This document shows, one piece after another, positions 52,728-62,088 of a DNA stretch of 64,000 nucleotides. The notes below the pieces were generated by a model. The model ran no database searches, was not told where the DNA came from, and worked only from the letters and a program-made list of their open reading frames with translations. The DNA is from Streptomyces sp. DH41 (GTDB lineage Bacteria; Actinomycetota; Actinomycetes; Streptomycetales; Streptomycetaceae), in the NCBI RefSeq assembly GCF_029813785.1, contig NZ_JARVKY010000004.1:310001-374000 (forward strand). Direction: 5' to 3'. Position 1 is the first letter of the stretch; each line of letters starts with the position of its first letter. Position numbers and translations under genes: made by a program.

Positions 52728-53474
52728 TCAGACGACAGCGACCCCGGCGGGCGGGCCCCGCGTGGTGATCGCGTGGGCGAGGAGGAGGCGGCGCGGGGAG
52801 CGGATGGAGGCGGCTCGGCGGGCCCGGACGCGCGGCCGGTGCGGCGGCGCGGGGAGCGGGACCAGCAGCAGGCGCAGCGGCGCGACCAGCCGGGCGGCGA
52901 GGGAGCGCACGATGCGGAACGCGGCGCGTTCGCCGTGGGCCAGCCAGAGTCCGCACAGCAGCGCGGCCACCAGGTGGGCGGCGAGCATACCGGTCGAGGA
53001 CATGTCACCCATGGCATGGCCCCCGGGGTCGACGGGGCCCAGGGCGTTCACGCCGTGCGCGGAGGGCGCGGAGTGAACGGCATGGGTGCTGTGGTCCGCG
53101 GCGCTCATGGGTATCGACATGGCGCCCTGCTCCGCGCCCGAGTCCGACGGCATCCGGCACAGCAGGACGTCCAGCCACCGGCGCGCGAGGGACGCGCCGC
53201 CCGAGGGCCGCGGCCGTACCGTCGCCTGGGCGAGCGAGAAGGACGCGTGCAGCGCGGTCTGGGCGGCCAGCGCGGCACAGACGACGGCGAGCCGTCCGCG
53301 TTCCCGGGCGGCGAGCCACCAGGCGGCGGCGCCCGTCGCCGACGCGCCCGCGACAACGGCCCACCAGGGCACCGCGGTGGTGGACATCAGGGTGTGGCCC
53401 AGGGCGGCGAGCAGCACACAGACGGCCGCGAACACCGCGGCCCGCACCGTGCGAGAGCACCACCCTGCAGTCAT
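52728..53474 (-). CDS. Membrane protein with His/Met-rich loop
   Basis: 248 aa, about five membrane helices. Between helices lies a loop of about 45 residues rich in His and Met (GAMSIPMSAADHSTHAVHS, HAMGDMSSTGM), the composition of periplasmic copper-binding segments. A basic C-terminal tail follows the last helix. It precedes the ECF sigma gene by 236 bp on the same strand. Copper sensing or handling is plausible but unproven; an unusual membrane anti-sigma factor is an alternative. Confidence 0.62.
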   Translation of the reverse strand: MTAGWCSRTVRAAVFAAVCVLLAALGHTLMSTTAVPWWAVVAGASATGAAAWWLAARERGRLAVVCAALAAQTALHASFSLAQATVRPRPSGGASLARRWLDVLLCRMPSDSGAEQGAMSIPMSAADHSTHAVHSAPSAHGVNALGPVDPGGHAMGDMSSTGMLAAHLVAALLCGLWLAHGERAAFRIVRSLAARLVAPLRLLLVPLPAPPHRPRVRARRAASIRSPRRLLLAHAITTRGPPAGVAVV

Positions 53475-53707
53475 GGCGGCCTCATCCTCGCATCCGGACT
53501 TCCGTGATCACCGGTGAGTACGGATTTCGGCCCGGCACCCCACTCGTCCGACACGCGTGATCCACGCCACACTTCGCGCGCGAACGGTCGAAGCCGACGG
53601 CCGAAGTCGTGACCGGCCGGCGGCGCTCCGGGCGGCCCGCGTCCGGACGGGTGAACGGTCTCCCGGTGCGACGATCGGAGCCCACCGCCCGGGGAAGAGG
53701 GGTAGGC

Positions 53708-54313
53708 ATGCGCGCACTCGTCATCAACTGCACCCTCAAGCCCTCCCCGCAGCCGTCGAACACCGAGGCCCTCGCCGCCACGGTCATCGCGGCGCTGAAA
53801 GGCCACGGGGCGGAGGTGGACGTCGTACGGGCCGTCGACCTGAACCTGAAACCCGGGGTCGAGACCGACATGGGCGACGGCGACGACTGGCCGGGCGTGC
53901 ACGAGAAGCTGCTGTCGTCGCAGATCCTGATCATCGCGTCGCCGACCTGGCTCGGCCGACCGTCCTCGGTCGCCCAGCGGGTGCTCGAACGGATGGACGC
54001 CATGCTCAGCGAGACCGACGACGAGGAGCGCCCCGTCGCCTACAACCGCGTCGCCGGGGTCCTGGTCACCGGCAACGAGGACGGCGCCCACCACGTCATC
54101 AGCGAGATCAGCGGCGGGCTCGCGGACATCGGCTACACCATTCCAGGGCAGGCCTGGACCTACTGGCACCTCGGCCCCGGGCCCGGCCCCGACTACCTCG
54201 ACGACGACCGCGGCCACGACTGGTCGACCTCCACCGGCCGGGCCATGGCGTCCAACCTCGTCCACGCGGCGCGTGCGCTCAGCGCGATGCCGCTGCCGGC
54301 TCCGCCGTCCTGA
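53708..54313 (+). CDS. NAD(P)H-dependent FMN reductase / flavodoxin-fold oxidoreductase
   Basis: 201 aa flavodoxin-like fold. FMN phosphate loop near the N-terminus (ALVINCTLKPSPQPSNTEALAATV), second loop ASPTWLGRPSSVAQRVLERMDAML and a third AGVLVTGNEDGAHHVISEI, as in NADPH-dependent FMN reductases and flavodoxin-type quinone reductases. ATG with GAGGGG upstream. Monocistronic; probably redox defence. Confidence 0.87.
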   Translation: MRALVINCTLKPSPQPSNTEALAATVIAALKGHGAEVDVVRAVDLNLKPGVETDMGDGDDWPGVHEKLLSSQILIIASPTWLGRPSSVAQRVLERMDAMLSETDDEERPVAYNRVAGVLVTGNEDGAHHVISEISGGLADIGYTIPGQAWTYWHLGPGPGPDYLDDDRGHDWSTSTGRAMASNLVHAARALSAMPLPAPPS

Positions 54314-54400
54314 CGTCTCCGGCGCCCGTCCGGCGCACCTGCGGGGAGGGCGGGGCCGAGGGGCGTCCTTCACGGGCTGCACGGGCTGCACGGCCAGGCT

Positions 54401-54964
54401 CTAGCAGTGCTCCCTGATCGGCGCGCGTCGCGAACCGGCCACCGCGGGACGGCGCCGGCGGTAGTAGGAGACGGTGACGGCGCCGAGCAACGGCCCCCAG
54501 GCGACCAGGGGCAGGTAGGCGAAGCCGAGGAGCGTCTCGCCGAGCGGGGTCATGTCGGGGTGGGGGGTGGCCCACCACCAGGCGAACGGGGTCCACAATG
54601 CGGTCAGCGCGACGGCGCCCACGCCGGCCGGGACGACCGCCGCCAGTACCGGCACCGGCCGCCCGCCGACCAGCGGGAGCCGGCGCGGGAACACCTCGCC
54701 CCACGGCCGGACCAGGCCGAGGGTGAGCAGGGCGAGCGCCTCGCTCACCACGCTCAGCGCGACGACGTACACCACGCCCCATCCGGTCACGCCCAGCGCC
54801 TCGTACCCCGCGCCGGTGTACCCGGCCGGCTGCCCCGCCGCCAGCAGGAGGCGCCAGAGTCCGGTCGGCAGGGTGAGCAGCGCGGTGATGTGAGCGGCCC
54901 GGACCGCCCAGCGGGCGGGGACGGGCGCGAAGCCGGGATCGGAGCGCCGTGGGGTCGTGGTCAT
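54401..54964 (-). CDS. Integral membrane protein, unknown function
   Basis: 187 aa with four to five membrane helices (AHITALLTLPTGLWRLLLAAG, VVYVVALSVVSEALALLTLGL, VLAAVVPAGVGAVALTALWTPFAWWW, LGFAYLPLVAWGPLLGAVTVSYY). Aromatic-rich WWWATPHPDMTP loop. No functional motif. Start at MTTTPRRSD with AGGAT upstream. The TAG stop is converged on by the oxidoreductase gene. Confidence 0.72.
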   Translation of the reverse strand: MTTTPRRSDPGFAPVPARWAVRAAHITALLTLPTGLWRLLLAAGQPAGYTGAGYEALGVTGWGVVYVVALSVVSEALALLTLGLVRPWGEVFPRRLPLVGGRPVPVLAAVVPAGVGAVALTALWTPFAWWWATPHPDMTPLGETLLGFAYLPLVAWGPLLGAVTVSYYRRRRPAVAGSRRAPIREHC

Positions 54965-55177
54965 GCCGATCATCCTGTCGGCGGGCCGCCGCCCCGGCGT
55001 CGCTCCCGGGGACGGTCCGGAAGGCGGCGCCGGCAGGAGGTCCCGACGGTTGACTCACCCGTTCGGGGGAGACCCGTCCTCCTCAGGCACAGCGCCCGGG
55101 CATGTCTGCCGTCGCCGATGCGGGGCAGTCGTGCTCGTGCAACGACGTACGAAACGCATGAGGAGCTGAGGTCCGCC

Positions 55178-55741
55178 ATGACGCACGACCTGACCCCGAA
55201 GTACACGGTCCCCGGTATCGAGCGCGAGGCCGCCGGCCGGCTGATCGGCGTGCTGCGACTGCGCCTGCACGCCTTCAACGACCTCCATCTCACCCTCAAG
55301 CACGTGCACTGGAACGTCGTGGGACCGCACTTCATCGCCGTGCACGAGATGATCGATCCCCAGGTCGACCAGGTCCGCGAGATGGCCGACGACGTCGCGG
55401 AGCGCATCGCCGCGCTCGGCGGGGTCGCCCAGGGCACCCCCGGGGCGCTGGTGGCCGAGCGGCCCTGGGACGACTACTCCATCGGACGGGCCGACGCCAT
55501 CGCCCACCTCGGCGCGCTCGACGTCGTGTACACCGGCGTCATCGAGGGGATGCGCGCGGCGGTGAAGGAGTCCGGTGAGATCGACCCGGCCACGGAGGAC
55601 CTCCTGATCGGCCAGCTCAGGGACCTGGAGCAGTTCCAGTGGTTCGTACGGGCCCATCTGGAGAGCTCCGGAGGCACCCTGGCCACGGGAAGCGCGTCCT
55701 CCGAGACGGAGGCGGCGGAACGCGGCGCGGAGCTCGCCTAG
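55178..55741 (+). CDS. dps: Dps-family ferritin-like DNA-protection protein
   Basis: 187 aa. Ferroxidase motif of Dps dodecamers at the two-fold interface: HVHWNVVGPHFIAVHEMIDPQVDQVREMADDVAERI, with His44, Asp60 and Glu68 as likely ligands. N-terminal extension of about 12 residues; C-terminal tail SASSETEAAERGAELA lacks Lys, so DNA binding would depend on the N-terminus. Oxidises and stores iron with H2O2. GAGGAG sits 17 bp and GAGG about 9 bp before the ATG. Start of a stress-gene stretch (Dps, PRC-barrel, SigB module). Confidence 0.93.
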   Translation: MTHDLTPKYTVPGIEREAAGRLIGVLRLRLHAFNDLHLTLKHVHWNVVGPHFIAVHEMIDPQVDQVREMADDVAERIAALGGVAQGTPGALVAERPWDDYSIGRADAIAHLGALDVVYTGVIEGMRAAVKESGEIDPATEDLLIGQLRDLEQFQWFVRAHLESSGGTLATGSASSETEAAERGAELA

Positions 55742-55866
55742 CCAGGGTCTGCCGGGTGGTGGAGCGGGACGGGGCCGACCGTGTGCCGGTGACGGCGCGG
55801 TCGGCCCCTCGTGCGCGCCCGGTGCGCTCGTGGTGCCTGCCCGGTGTGCTTGTCGTCTCCGCCCGG

Positions 55867-56223
55867 TCAGCGCCGGCCGAGCCGGCGTTCGCCGCGGCTG
55901 CCCTGCTCGTAGGGCAGGTGGTAGTGGGCGAAGACGGCACCCTCGTCCTCGGCGGCGAGTTCACCGTCCGGGTCGATCCCGGGCGCGTCCTTGACCAGGC
56001 TCTTGTCGTAGGTCACCTTCAGGTAGCCCGGTCCGACGGTGGCTCTGTCCACCGGGACGAACACGATCCGCCGACGGGTCGGCAGACCGATCAGGACCGC
56101 GGCGAACGCCGGCCGGTCGGTGAGGGTGTCGACGTAGATGGACTCCAGGGTCCCGATTTTGCGGCCGTCGCCGTCGACGACGTCATGGTCACGCCAGTCA
56201 CGAATGTTGTCGGCTTCAAACAT
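55867..56223 (-). CDS. PRC-barrel domain protein
   Basis: 118 aa. PRC-barrel core MFEADNIRDWRDHDVVDGDGRKIGTLESIYVDTLTDRPAFAAVLIG and the following strands (RRIVFVPVDRATVGPGYLKVTYDKSLVKDAPGI). Small beta-barrel of stress and RNA-processing proteins; the activity of this type is unknown. Ends in a basic tail. Divergent from the STAS gene. Confidence 0.85.
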   Translation of the reverse strand: MFEADNIRDWRDHDVVDGDGRKIGTLESIYVDTLTDRPAFAAVLIGLPTRRRIVFVPVDRATVGPGYLKVTYDKSLVKDAPGIDPDGELAAEDEGAVFAHYHLPYEQGSRGERRLGRR

Positions 56224-56396
56224 GCCCAGTCTTCCCTTCCGGAGGACGCGCTCACTGTCTAGTTCCCCGCTTCGTGCCCGCGTCGCATGATTTGTCCCCA
56301 CTGCGCGTACGGCACCCGATCGCGGTAGGCTGCCTGGCCGGACGAGGCGCTCCGGGACGCGGACGGACACCGGGGTATTTCCGAAGGAGATCGAGT

Positions 56397-56750
56397 GTGG
56401 ATGCCACAGGCCCCACGGGCGGCCCGCCCCGCTTGCGGAGCGGGGCTGTACTGGAGGTGGGCCCGCTGTCCGGTCGTCCCGGCATCCGCGCCAGCGGAGA
56501 GATCAGCGTGACCACCCGGGTCTCCTGGGAGAAGGCCCTCACGGAGCTCTCCCGACGGCACGCGGACGTGTCCTACGTGGAACTGTCCGGCGTGCGCTTC
56601 GTCGACGTGGCCGGGGTCACGGCGCTCGCCGTCACCGCGATGAACCTGCCCGGCGGGCGGGTCGTGGTGGAACAGCCGCCGCCGCAACTCCCCCGGGTGC
56701 TCGAGCTGTTCTGGCCGTCCCTGCACCGGATCGAGGTGGCGCCGCGATGA
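56397..56750 (+). CDS. STAS-domain anti-sigma factor antagonist
   Basis: 117 aa with a STAS domain (GIRASGEISVTTRVSWEKALTELSRRHADVSYVELSGVRFVDVAGVTALAVTAMNLPG). The phosphorylation position of SpoIIAA/RsbV is usually Ser in DSSG; here the loop reads VDVAGV, without a Ser or Thr at that point, so classic phospho-switching is doubtful. GTG with AAGGAG seven bases upstream; a GGGTAT (56373-56378) just upstream resembles a SigB-type -10. Stop overlaps the next gene (ATGA). Confidence 0.82.
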   Translation: MDATGPTGGPPRLRSGAVLEVGPLSGRPGIRASGEISVTTRVSWEKALTELSRRHADVSYVELSGVRFVDVAGVTALAVTAMNLPGGRVVVEQPPPQLPRVLELFWPSLHRIEVAPR

Positions 56751-57676
56751 ACACGGTGACCACCGACGAGACCTTCGCGCATCCGGCGCTGTTCTACCGC
56801 TCGGAGGGCGAGTACGCCGACCGGACGGTGACGTTCGTCCGGGAGGGCCTCGCCTCGGGTGAACCGGTGGCGGTGGCCGTGCCCGCCCCCAACCTGGAGC
56901 TGATCAGGGCGGGGCTGGGAACGGACGCGCGGGACGTCTCCTTCCTCGACATGGCGGAGGCCGGACGGAATCCGGGACGGATCATCCCCGGCGTACTCAG
57001 GGCGTTCGCCGACGCGCACGCGCACGAACACGTGCGCATCATCGGTGAGCCGGTCTGGGCCGGGCGCAGCGCGGCGGAGTACCCGGCGTGCGCCCAGCAC
57101 GAGGCGTTGATCAACGCGGCCTTCGCGGGCCGCTCCGCGACGATCCTGTGCCCGTACGACGAGACCCGGCTGGACGCGGACGTCCTGGCCGACGCGCTGA
57201 TCACCCATCCCACGGTCATCTCCGAGGGGCGTCAGCGGGCCAGCGAGGCCTACGACTGGCGCGCGGTCGTCGCCCGCTACAACGAGCCGCTGGAGCCCGC
57301 GCCGGACGCCGACGTCTTCGCCTTCGGTGCCGGGGAGCTGCCGGACGCACGCCGCTTCGTCGTCGGCCGGGCCACCTCGCTCGGACTGGCCGAGCGGCGG
57401 CTGCAGGACGCGGAACTGGCGGTGGCGGAGCTGACCACCAACAGCGTGATCCACGGCGGCGGTCACGGGACGCTGGCGGTCTGGGCCGAGGCGGGGCAAG
57501 TGGTGTGCGAGGTCCGCGACTCGGGCCGGCTCACCGATCCGCTCGCCGGCCGCCGGCCGCCGGAGCACGGGCAGATCGGCGGCCGCGGCCTGCTGCTCGT
57601 CCACTACGTCGCGGATCTGGTGCGGGTGCACACGACGGACGACGGCACCACCGTCCGCTTCTACCTCGGCCTCTGA
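56747..57676 (+). CDS. MEDS sensor - HATPase anti-sigma factor kinase
   Basis: 309 aa. N-terminal MEDS domain (about 10-180: HPALFYRSEGEYADRTVTFVREGLASGEPVAVAVP, RIIGEPVWAGRSAAEYPACAQHEALINAAF, LCPYDE) and C-terminal RsbW/SpoIIAB-type ATPase (about 200-309: ERRLQDAELAVAELTTNSVIHGGG, CEVRDSGRLTDP, GGRGLLLVHYVADLV). Probably binds a sigma factor and senses a signal through MEDS. Coupled by overlap to the STAS gene; the SigB-type sigma gene follows 132 bp later. Confidence 0.88.
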   Translation: MNTVTTDETFAHPALFYRSEGEYADRTVTFVREGLASGEPVAVAVPAPNLELIRAGLGTDARDVSFLDMAEAGRNPGRIIPGVLRAFADAHAHEHVRIIGEPVWAGRSAAEYPACAQHEALINAAFAGRSATILCPYDETRLDADVLADALITHPTVISEGRQRASEAYDWRAVVARYNEPLEPAPDADVFAFGAGELPDARRFVVGRATSLGLAERRLQDAELAVAELTTNSVIHGGGHGTLAVWAEAGQVVCEVRDSGRLTDPLAGRRPPEHGQIGGRGLLLVHYVADLVRVHTTDDGTTVRFYLGL

Positions 57677-57808
57677 CACGGCGTCGGAACCCTTCGCCGC
57701 AACGCCGTCCGCGGATTCATGCATGAGGGTCTTGGCCCGGGGTAGGCGCTCAGTCGTTGGCCGACAAGCCGACGATGACGGGGGCCGATCGACCTGGGAG
57801 GGCACATC

Positions 57809-58654
57809 ATGGCGACGACGACCGCACAGACCACCGAGCACACCACCACGGAGATGCCGGAGATCGCGGACCCGTCCAAGGTGGCGCCCAAGGACGCGCG
57901 GGAGTTGTCGAAGCTGTTCTTCCAGCAGCTGACGGTGCTCGAAGAGGGCACGCCCGAATACCAGTACGCCCGTAACACGCTGATCGAGATGAACATGTCC
58001 CTGGTCCGCTTCGCGGCCGGCCGGTTCCGCAGCCGCGGGCCGGAGGAGATGGAGGACATCGTCCAGGTCGGCATGATCGGCCTCATCAAGGCCATCGACC
58101 GGTTCGAACTGACCCGTGAGGTCGAGTTCACCTCCTTCGCCGTGCCGTACATCGTCGGCGAGATCAAGCGGTTCTTCCGCGACACCTCGTGGGCCGTGCA
58201 CGTGCCCCGGCGGCTTCAGGAGGCCCGTGTCCAGCTGGCCCGCGCCACCGAGGAGCTGCGCAGCCGGCTGGGCCGCAACCCCACCACCGCGGAACTGTCC
58301 GAGCTGATGTGCCTCCCGGAGGACGAGGTCGTCGAGGCCCGTCTGGCTGCCAACGGCTACAACTCCGCCTCGCTGGACGCGGCCATCAACGGCAGCGAGG
58401 ACGGCGAGTCGGCGCTGGCCGACTTCATCGGCGCGGACGACTCCGCGCTGGCGCTCGTGGACGACTTCCACGCGCTGGCCCCGATGATCGCCGAGCTGGA
58501 CGAACGCGACCGGCAGATCATCCACTGGCGGTTCGTCGAGGAGCTCACCCAGAAGGACATCGGCGAGCGCCTCGGGGTCTCGCAGATGCATGTGTCCCGG
58601 CTGATCTCGCGTCTGCTGGCCCGTCTGCGGGAAGGCATGCTCAGCACCCACTGA
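57809..58654 (+). CDS. SigB/SigF-type stress RNA polymerase sigma factor
   Basis: 281 aa group 3 sigma factor. Region 2 (LIEMNMSLVRFAAGRFRSRGPEEMEDIVQVGMIGLIKAIDRFELTREVEFTSFAVPYIVGEIKRFFRD), region 3 (WAVHVPRRLQEARVQLARATEELRSRLGRNPTTAELSELM) and region 4 (LDERDRQIIHWRFVEELTQKDIGERLGVSQMHVSRLISRLLARLREGM). It belongs to the SigB family of Streptomyces stress/differentiation sigma factors. The upstream STAS and MEDS-ATPase genes make a partner-switch module. A GGGTAG at 57740-57745 weakly suggests an autoregulated promoter. Confidence 0.94.
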   Translation: MATTTAQTTEHTTTEMPEIADPSKVAPKDARELSKLFFQQLTVLEEGTPEYQYARNTLIEMNMSLVRFAAGRFRSRGPEEMEDIVQVGMIGLIKAIDRFELTREVEFTSFAVPYIVGEIKRFFRDTSWAVHVPRRLQEARVQLARATEELRSRLGRNPTTAELSELMCLPEDEVVEARLAANGYNSASLDAAINGSEDGESALADFIGADDSALALVDDFHALAPMIAELDERDRQIIHWRFVEELTQKDIGERLGVSQMHVSRLISRLLARLREGMLSTH

Positions 58655-58680
58655 GCCGGGTGTCGCCCGCTGGGCGGGGT

Positions 58681-59823
58681 TCAGGCGGCGGCCGTCTTCT
58701 TCTTCCGGCCGCTTCCGCCACCGGTGAGGGCGTCGATGAGCTGTTCGCGGCTCATCTTCGACCGTCCGGGGACGTCCTGGTCGGTGGCCCGCTGGTAGAG
58801 CTCCGTCTTGCTCAGCTCCCGCAGCTCGCCCCGCTTCGGCGGCGCCTTCCGGGAGGGGGCGGCGGCCTTCTTCCGCCGCTCGGCGCTCTGCTCCCGCGGG
58901 CCGGTGCCCTCCTTCCGCGGCTCGGCGCTCCCCTTCCGCGGCTCGGCGCTCTGCTTCTGCCGGCCGGTGTCGCTCTTCCGCGGTGCCGAGGGCTGCTTGC
59001 CGCCGGCGCTCCCCGCCTTCGCGGGTGACCGCTTGCCGCCGGTCCCGCTCGCCTGCTCCAGGCTGCCCCGTAGAACCTCCATCAGGTCGACGACGTCGGT
59101 GGCCCGGGGCGCTTCCTCCGCGACGGCGACCTCCTCGCCCTCGGCCTTGGCCCGGACCAGCTCGCGGACCCTCTCCTGGTACGTGTCGTGGTAATGGGCC
59201 GGGTCCCAGGGGCCGCTGAGCGCGTCGACGAGCCGCATCGCCATGTCCAGTTCCTTGCCGCGGTCCGCCCGGCCCGAGGGCAGCTCGGGAAGCTCCTCGA
59301 CCGGGTCGCGGACCTCGTCGGCCCAGTGCAGCGTCTGGAGCACCAGGACCTCGTCGTCGGCGCGGAGCGCGGTCAGGTACTGCCGGCTGCGCATGACGAA
59401 GGTGGCGACGCCGACCTTGCCGGCCTCGGCGAGGGCGGTGCGGAGCAGCTCGTAGACCTTGAGGTACTCCTTGCCGCGCGGGGCGACGTAGTAGGTGCGG
59501 CCGAAGTAGACCGGTGCGATGCGGTCCAGGTCGACGAAGTCCGTGATCTCGAGGGTCTGGGAGCGGCCCGGCGCGATCTCGTCCAGTTCCTCCGGCTCCA
59601 CGACGACGTACTCGCCCTCGCCCACCTCGTAGCCCTTGACGATGTCACCGGAGGCGACCTCCTCGCCGGTGCGCTCGTTGACCCGCCGGTTGCGGACGCG
59701 GTCCGAGGTGCCGCGCTGCAGCTGGTGGAAGTGGATCGTGTGGTCCTGCGTCGCCGTGAACAGACCGACGGGGACCGAGACCAGCCCGAACGTGATGACA
59801 CCTGTCCAGATCGCCCGCGCCAT
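58681..59823 (-). CDS. ku: Ku homodimer protein (non-homologous end joining)
   Basis: 380 aa. Ku core residues 1-270: [94 protein letters not shown]. Binds DNA ends and recruits LigD. The C-terminal about 110 residues are Lys/Arg/Ser/Pro-rich with repeated SAEPRKxS-like units, ending in a Rho-N/SAP-like helix pair ([34 protein letters not shown]) and GRKKKTAAA. No ligD nearby. It converges on the sigma gene with 26 bp between. Confidence 0.94.
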   Translation of the reverse strand: MARAIWTGVITFGLVSVPVGLFTATQDHTIHFHQLQRGTSDRVRNRRVNERTGEEVASGDIVKGYEVGEGEYVVVEPEELDEIAPGRSQTLEITDFVDLDRIAPVYFGRTYYVAPRGKEYLKVYELLRTALAEAGKVGVATFVMRSRQYLTALRADDEVLVLQTLHWADEVRDPVEELPELPSGRADRGKELDMAMRLVDALSGPWDPAHYHDTYQERVRELVRAKAEGEEVAVAEEAPRATDVVDLMEVLRGSLEQASGTGGKRSPAKAGSAGGKQPSAPRKSDTGRQKQSAEPRKGSAEPRKEGTGPREQSAERRKKAAAPSRKAPPKRGELRELSKTELYQRATDQDVPGRSKMSREQLIDALTGGGSGRKKKTAAA

Positions 59824-60041
59824 GGCCGTCCACTCCGTCCGTCCTGCCCGCACCGCCCAACCCGGCCACGCTCGCACCCCGGCCACGATCGCGCGCGCCG
59901 GGCGGGGCACGCGGGTGAGCGGCCGGCCGACAGCGCGCGCATCGGCCGCCGCCGGTATTCCCTGTGAGGTGCGGGACCGCGACCGCGGCCCGCGCACCGG
60001 ACGTCTCCCGTCCGACGACGTCGAACAAAGGGGCACCGCCC

Positions 60042-61163
60042 ATGAGCTGTCATCTGAAGGCGATCACCCGCGAGGAACATCTGCGCTTCGTCGCGTCCCG
60101 GCCCTCCGTGAGTCACCTGCAGACACCCTCGTGGGGTGACGTGAAACCGGACTGGCGAGCGGAGAGCCTGGGCTGGTTCGACGGGGGCGGCGACCTCGTG
60201 GGGGCCGGGCTGGTGCTGCTGCGGCCGTTGCCGAAGCTGAAACGGTACCTGGCCTACCTGCCCGAGGGCCCGGTCATCGACTGGGGCTCGGCGGATCTGG
60301 AGCGGTGGCTGGAGCCGATGCTCGCGTACCTGAAGGAGCGGGGTGCCTTCTCGGTGAGGATGGGGCCGCCGGTGGTGGCGCGGCGCTGGAGTGCCGAGGC
60401 GGTCAAGGCGGCGATCGCGGACCCGGGAGCCCGGCGTCTGGGAGACGTCGAGGCCACCGTGCGCGAATCCGGGGCCGACGGTGTGGCCGAGCGGCTGCGC
60501 CGGATGGGCTGGCGGCAGAACGAGTCCGGGGGCGAGGACGGCTTCGCGGCGGGACAGCCGCGCCATGTGTGCCAGGTACCGCTCGCCGGCCGGTCACTGG
60601 AGCAGATCCAGAGCGGCTTCAACCAGCAGTGGCGCCGCAACATCAAGAAGTCCGAGAAGGCCGGTGTGAAAGTCGTCCGGGGCGACCACGAGGACCTCCC
60701 GGCGTTCTACGAGCTCTACGTCGAGACCGCGGAACGGGACGGCTTCGTTCCGCGCCCCCTCGCCTACTTCCGGCGCATGTGGACCGCGCTGACGGCCGAG
60801 GACCCCGACCGTATGCGTCTCTACCTCGCCCATCACGACGGTGAGGTACTCGCCGCGGCCACGATGCTGACCGTCGGGGAGCACGTCTGGTACTCGTACG
60901 GCGCGTCCACCAGCCGCCGGCGCGAGGTGCAGCCCAACAACGCGCTCCAGTGGCGGATGATCTGCGACGCCCATGAACTCGGCGCGGCCGTCTACGACTT
61001 CCGCGGCATCACCGACACCCTGGACGAGGACAACCAGCTGCTGGGGCTGCTCCGGTTCAAGGTCGGCGCCGGCGGCGAGGCCGTCGAGTACCTCGGCGAG
61101 TGGGACTATCCGCTCAACAGGGTGCTGCACAAGGCCCTGGGACTGTACATGGCCCGGCGCTGA
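60042..61163 (+). CDS. FemX/FemAB-like aminoacyltransferase (peptidoglycan bridge)
   Basis: 373 aa, FemAB family with two GNAT-like domains and an apparent helical insertion. Typical segments: [124 protein letters not shown] and [24 protein letters not shown]. Streptomyces FemX adds Gly to lipid II, forming the interpeptide bridge. Divergent from ku across 218 bp. Confidence 0.9.
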   Translation: MSCHLKAITREEHLRFVASRPSVSHLQTPSWGDVKPDWRAESLGWFDGGGDLVGAGLVLLRPLPKLKRYLAYLPEGPVIDWGSADLERWLEPMLAYLKERGAFSVRMGPPVVARRWSAEAVKAAIADPGARRLGDVEATVRESGADGVAERLRRMGWRQNESGGEDGFAAGQPRHVCQVPLAGRSLEQIQSGFNQQWRRNIKKSEKAGVKVVRGDHEDLPAFYELYVETAERDGFVPRPLAYFRRMWTALTAEDPDRMRLYLAHHDGEVLAAATMLTVGEHVWYSYGASTSRRREVQPNNALQWRMICDAHELGAAVYDFRGITDTLDEDNQLLGLLRFKVGAGGEAVEYLGEWDYPLNRVLHKALGLYMARR

Positions 61164-61223
61164 GCCCTCCGCGGACCGGCCGGGACGGGGACAGGACGAC
61201 CCGGCCCCGTCGGGCCGCTCACG

Positions 61224-61964
61224 TCAGACGACGGGCTTCTCCCAGACCGAGACGTGGCCGCGGCTCTCGTGGGTGAACGGCTTCCGGGTCCACCCCTCCC
61301 ACCGGTCACGCAGCCGCAGGCCGGCGAGCCGGGCCATCAGGTCGAGTTCGGAGGGCCAGACGTACCGGAAGGGGTAGTACGCGTACTCGGGACGTCCGTC
61401 CACGAGGGTGACGTAGTTCGAACTCATCGCCTGGGTGGCGGTGTCGTAGGTGTCGAACGCCCAGCCGGCCGGGCCGACGCGGAACGGCACGGCGGTCTGC
61501 CCCGGCGGCAGCAGGCGCAGTTCCGGGACACCCACCTCGATGACGAAGCAGCCGCCGGGTTCCAGGTGCGCGGCCGCGTTGCGGAAGCAGTCGACCTGGG
61601 CGTCCTGTGTCGTCAGGTTGTTGATGGTGTTGAAGACGAGGTAGGCCACCGCGAACGTGCCCGGCACCCGGGTCGTCGCGAAGTCGCCGATGGTCACTCC
61701 GACGGCGTCGCCCCCTGGCTTGGCACTCAGCCGGGAGGTCATGGCCCGGGACATGTCGATGCCGTGCACCGGGACTCCGCGGTCCGCCAGCGGCAGCGCG
61801 AGCCGGCCGGTGCCGATGCCGAACTCGAGTGCGCGGCCGTCACCGGCCAGCCCGGCCAGCAGGTCGACCGCGGGATCCACCGCGTCGGGGGTGAACATGT
61901 CCGCCGACGACTCGTCGTATCGCGCGGCGACGGTTTCTCCGAAGTACCCGTCATCATCAGACAT
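61224..61964 (-). CDS. SAM-dependent class I methyltransferase
   Basis: 246 aa. SAM-binding LEFGIGTGRLALPLADRGVPVHGIDMSRAM (motif I and acidic loop), VAYLVFNTINNLTTQDAQVDCFRNAAAHLEPGG (motifs IV-V). The N-terminus YFGETVAARYDESSADMFTPDAV is typical of small-molecule methyltransferases. Substrate unknown. Divergent from the amidotransferase gene. Confidence 0.87.
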   Translation of the reverse strand: MSDDDGYFGETVAARYDESSADMFTPDAVDPAVDLLAGLAGDGRALEFGIGTGRLALPLADRGVPVHGIDMSRAMTSRLSAKPGGDAVGVTIGDFATTRVPGTFAVAYLVFNTINNLTTQDAQVDCFRNAAAHLEPGGCFVIEVGVPELRLLPPGQTAVPFRVGPAGWAFDTYDTATQAMSSNYVTLVDGRPEYAYYPFRYVWPSELDLMARLAGLRLRDRWEGWTRKPFTHESRGHVSVWEKPVV

Positions 61965-62088
61965 GCGGGGACGGTACCTGCCGACGGGCCGCCGGCGCCT
62001 GCGATTTTCCGCCGCGGTGGAGGCCGTCGTGGAGCAGGATGTCCTGGAGCAGGATGTCGTCCGAAGGGCGCCGGACAAGGGGTGGTCG

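Noticed and set aside
58664..58680. Short CCCGC/GCGGG stem between the sigma and ku genes as a terminator
   Set aside because: Only five base pairs with a three-base loop and no T-run; common by chance at this GC content.
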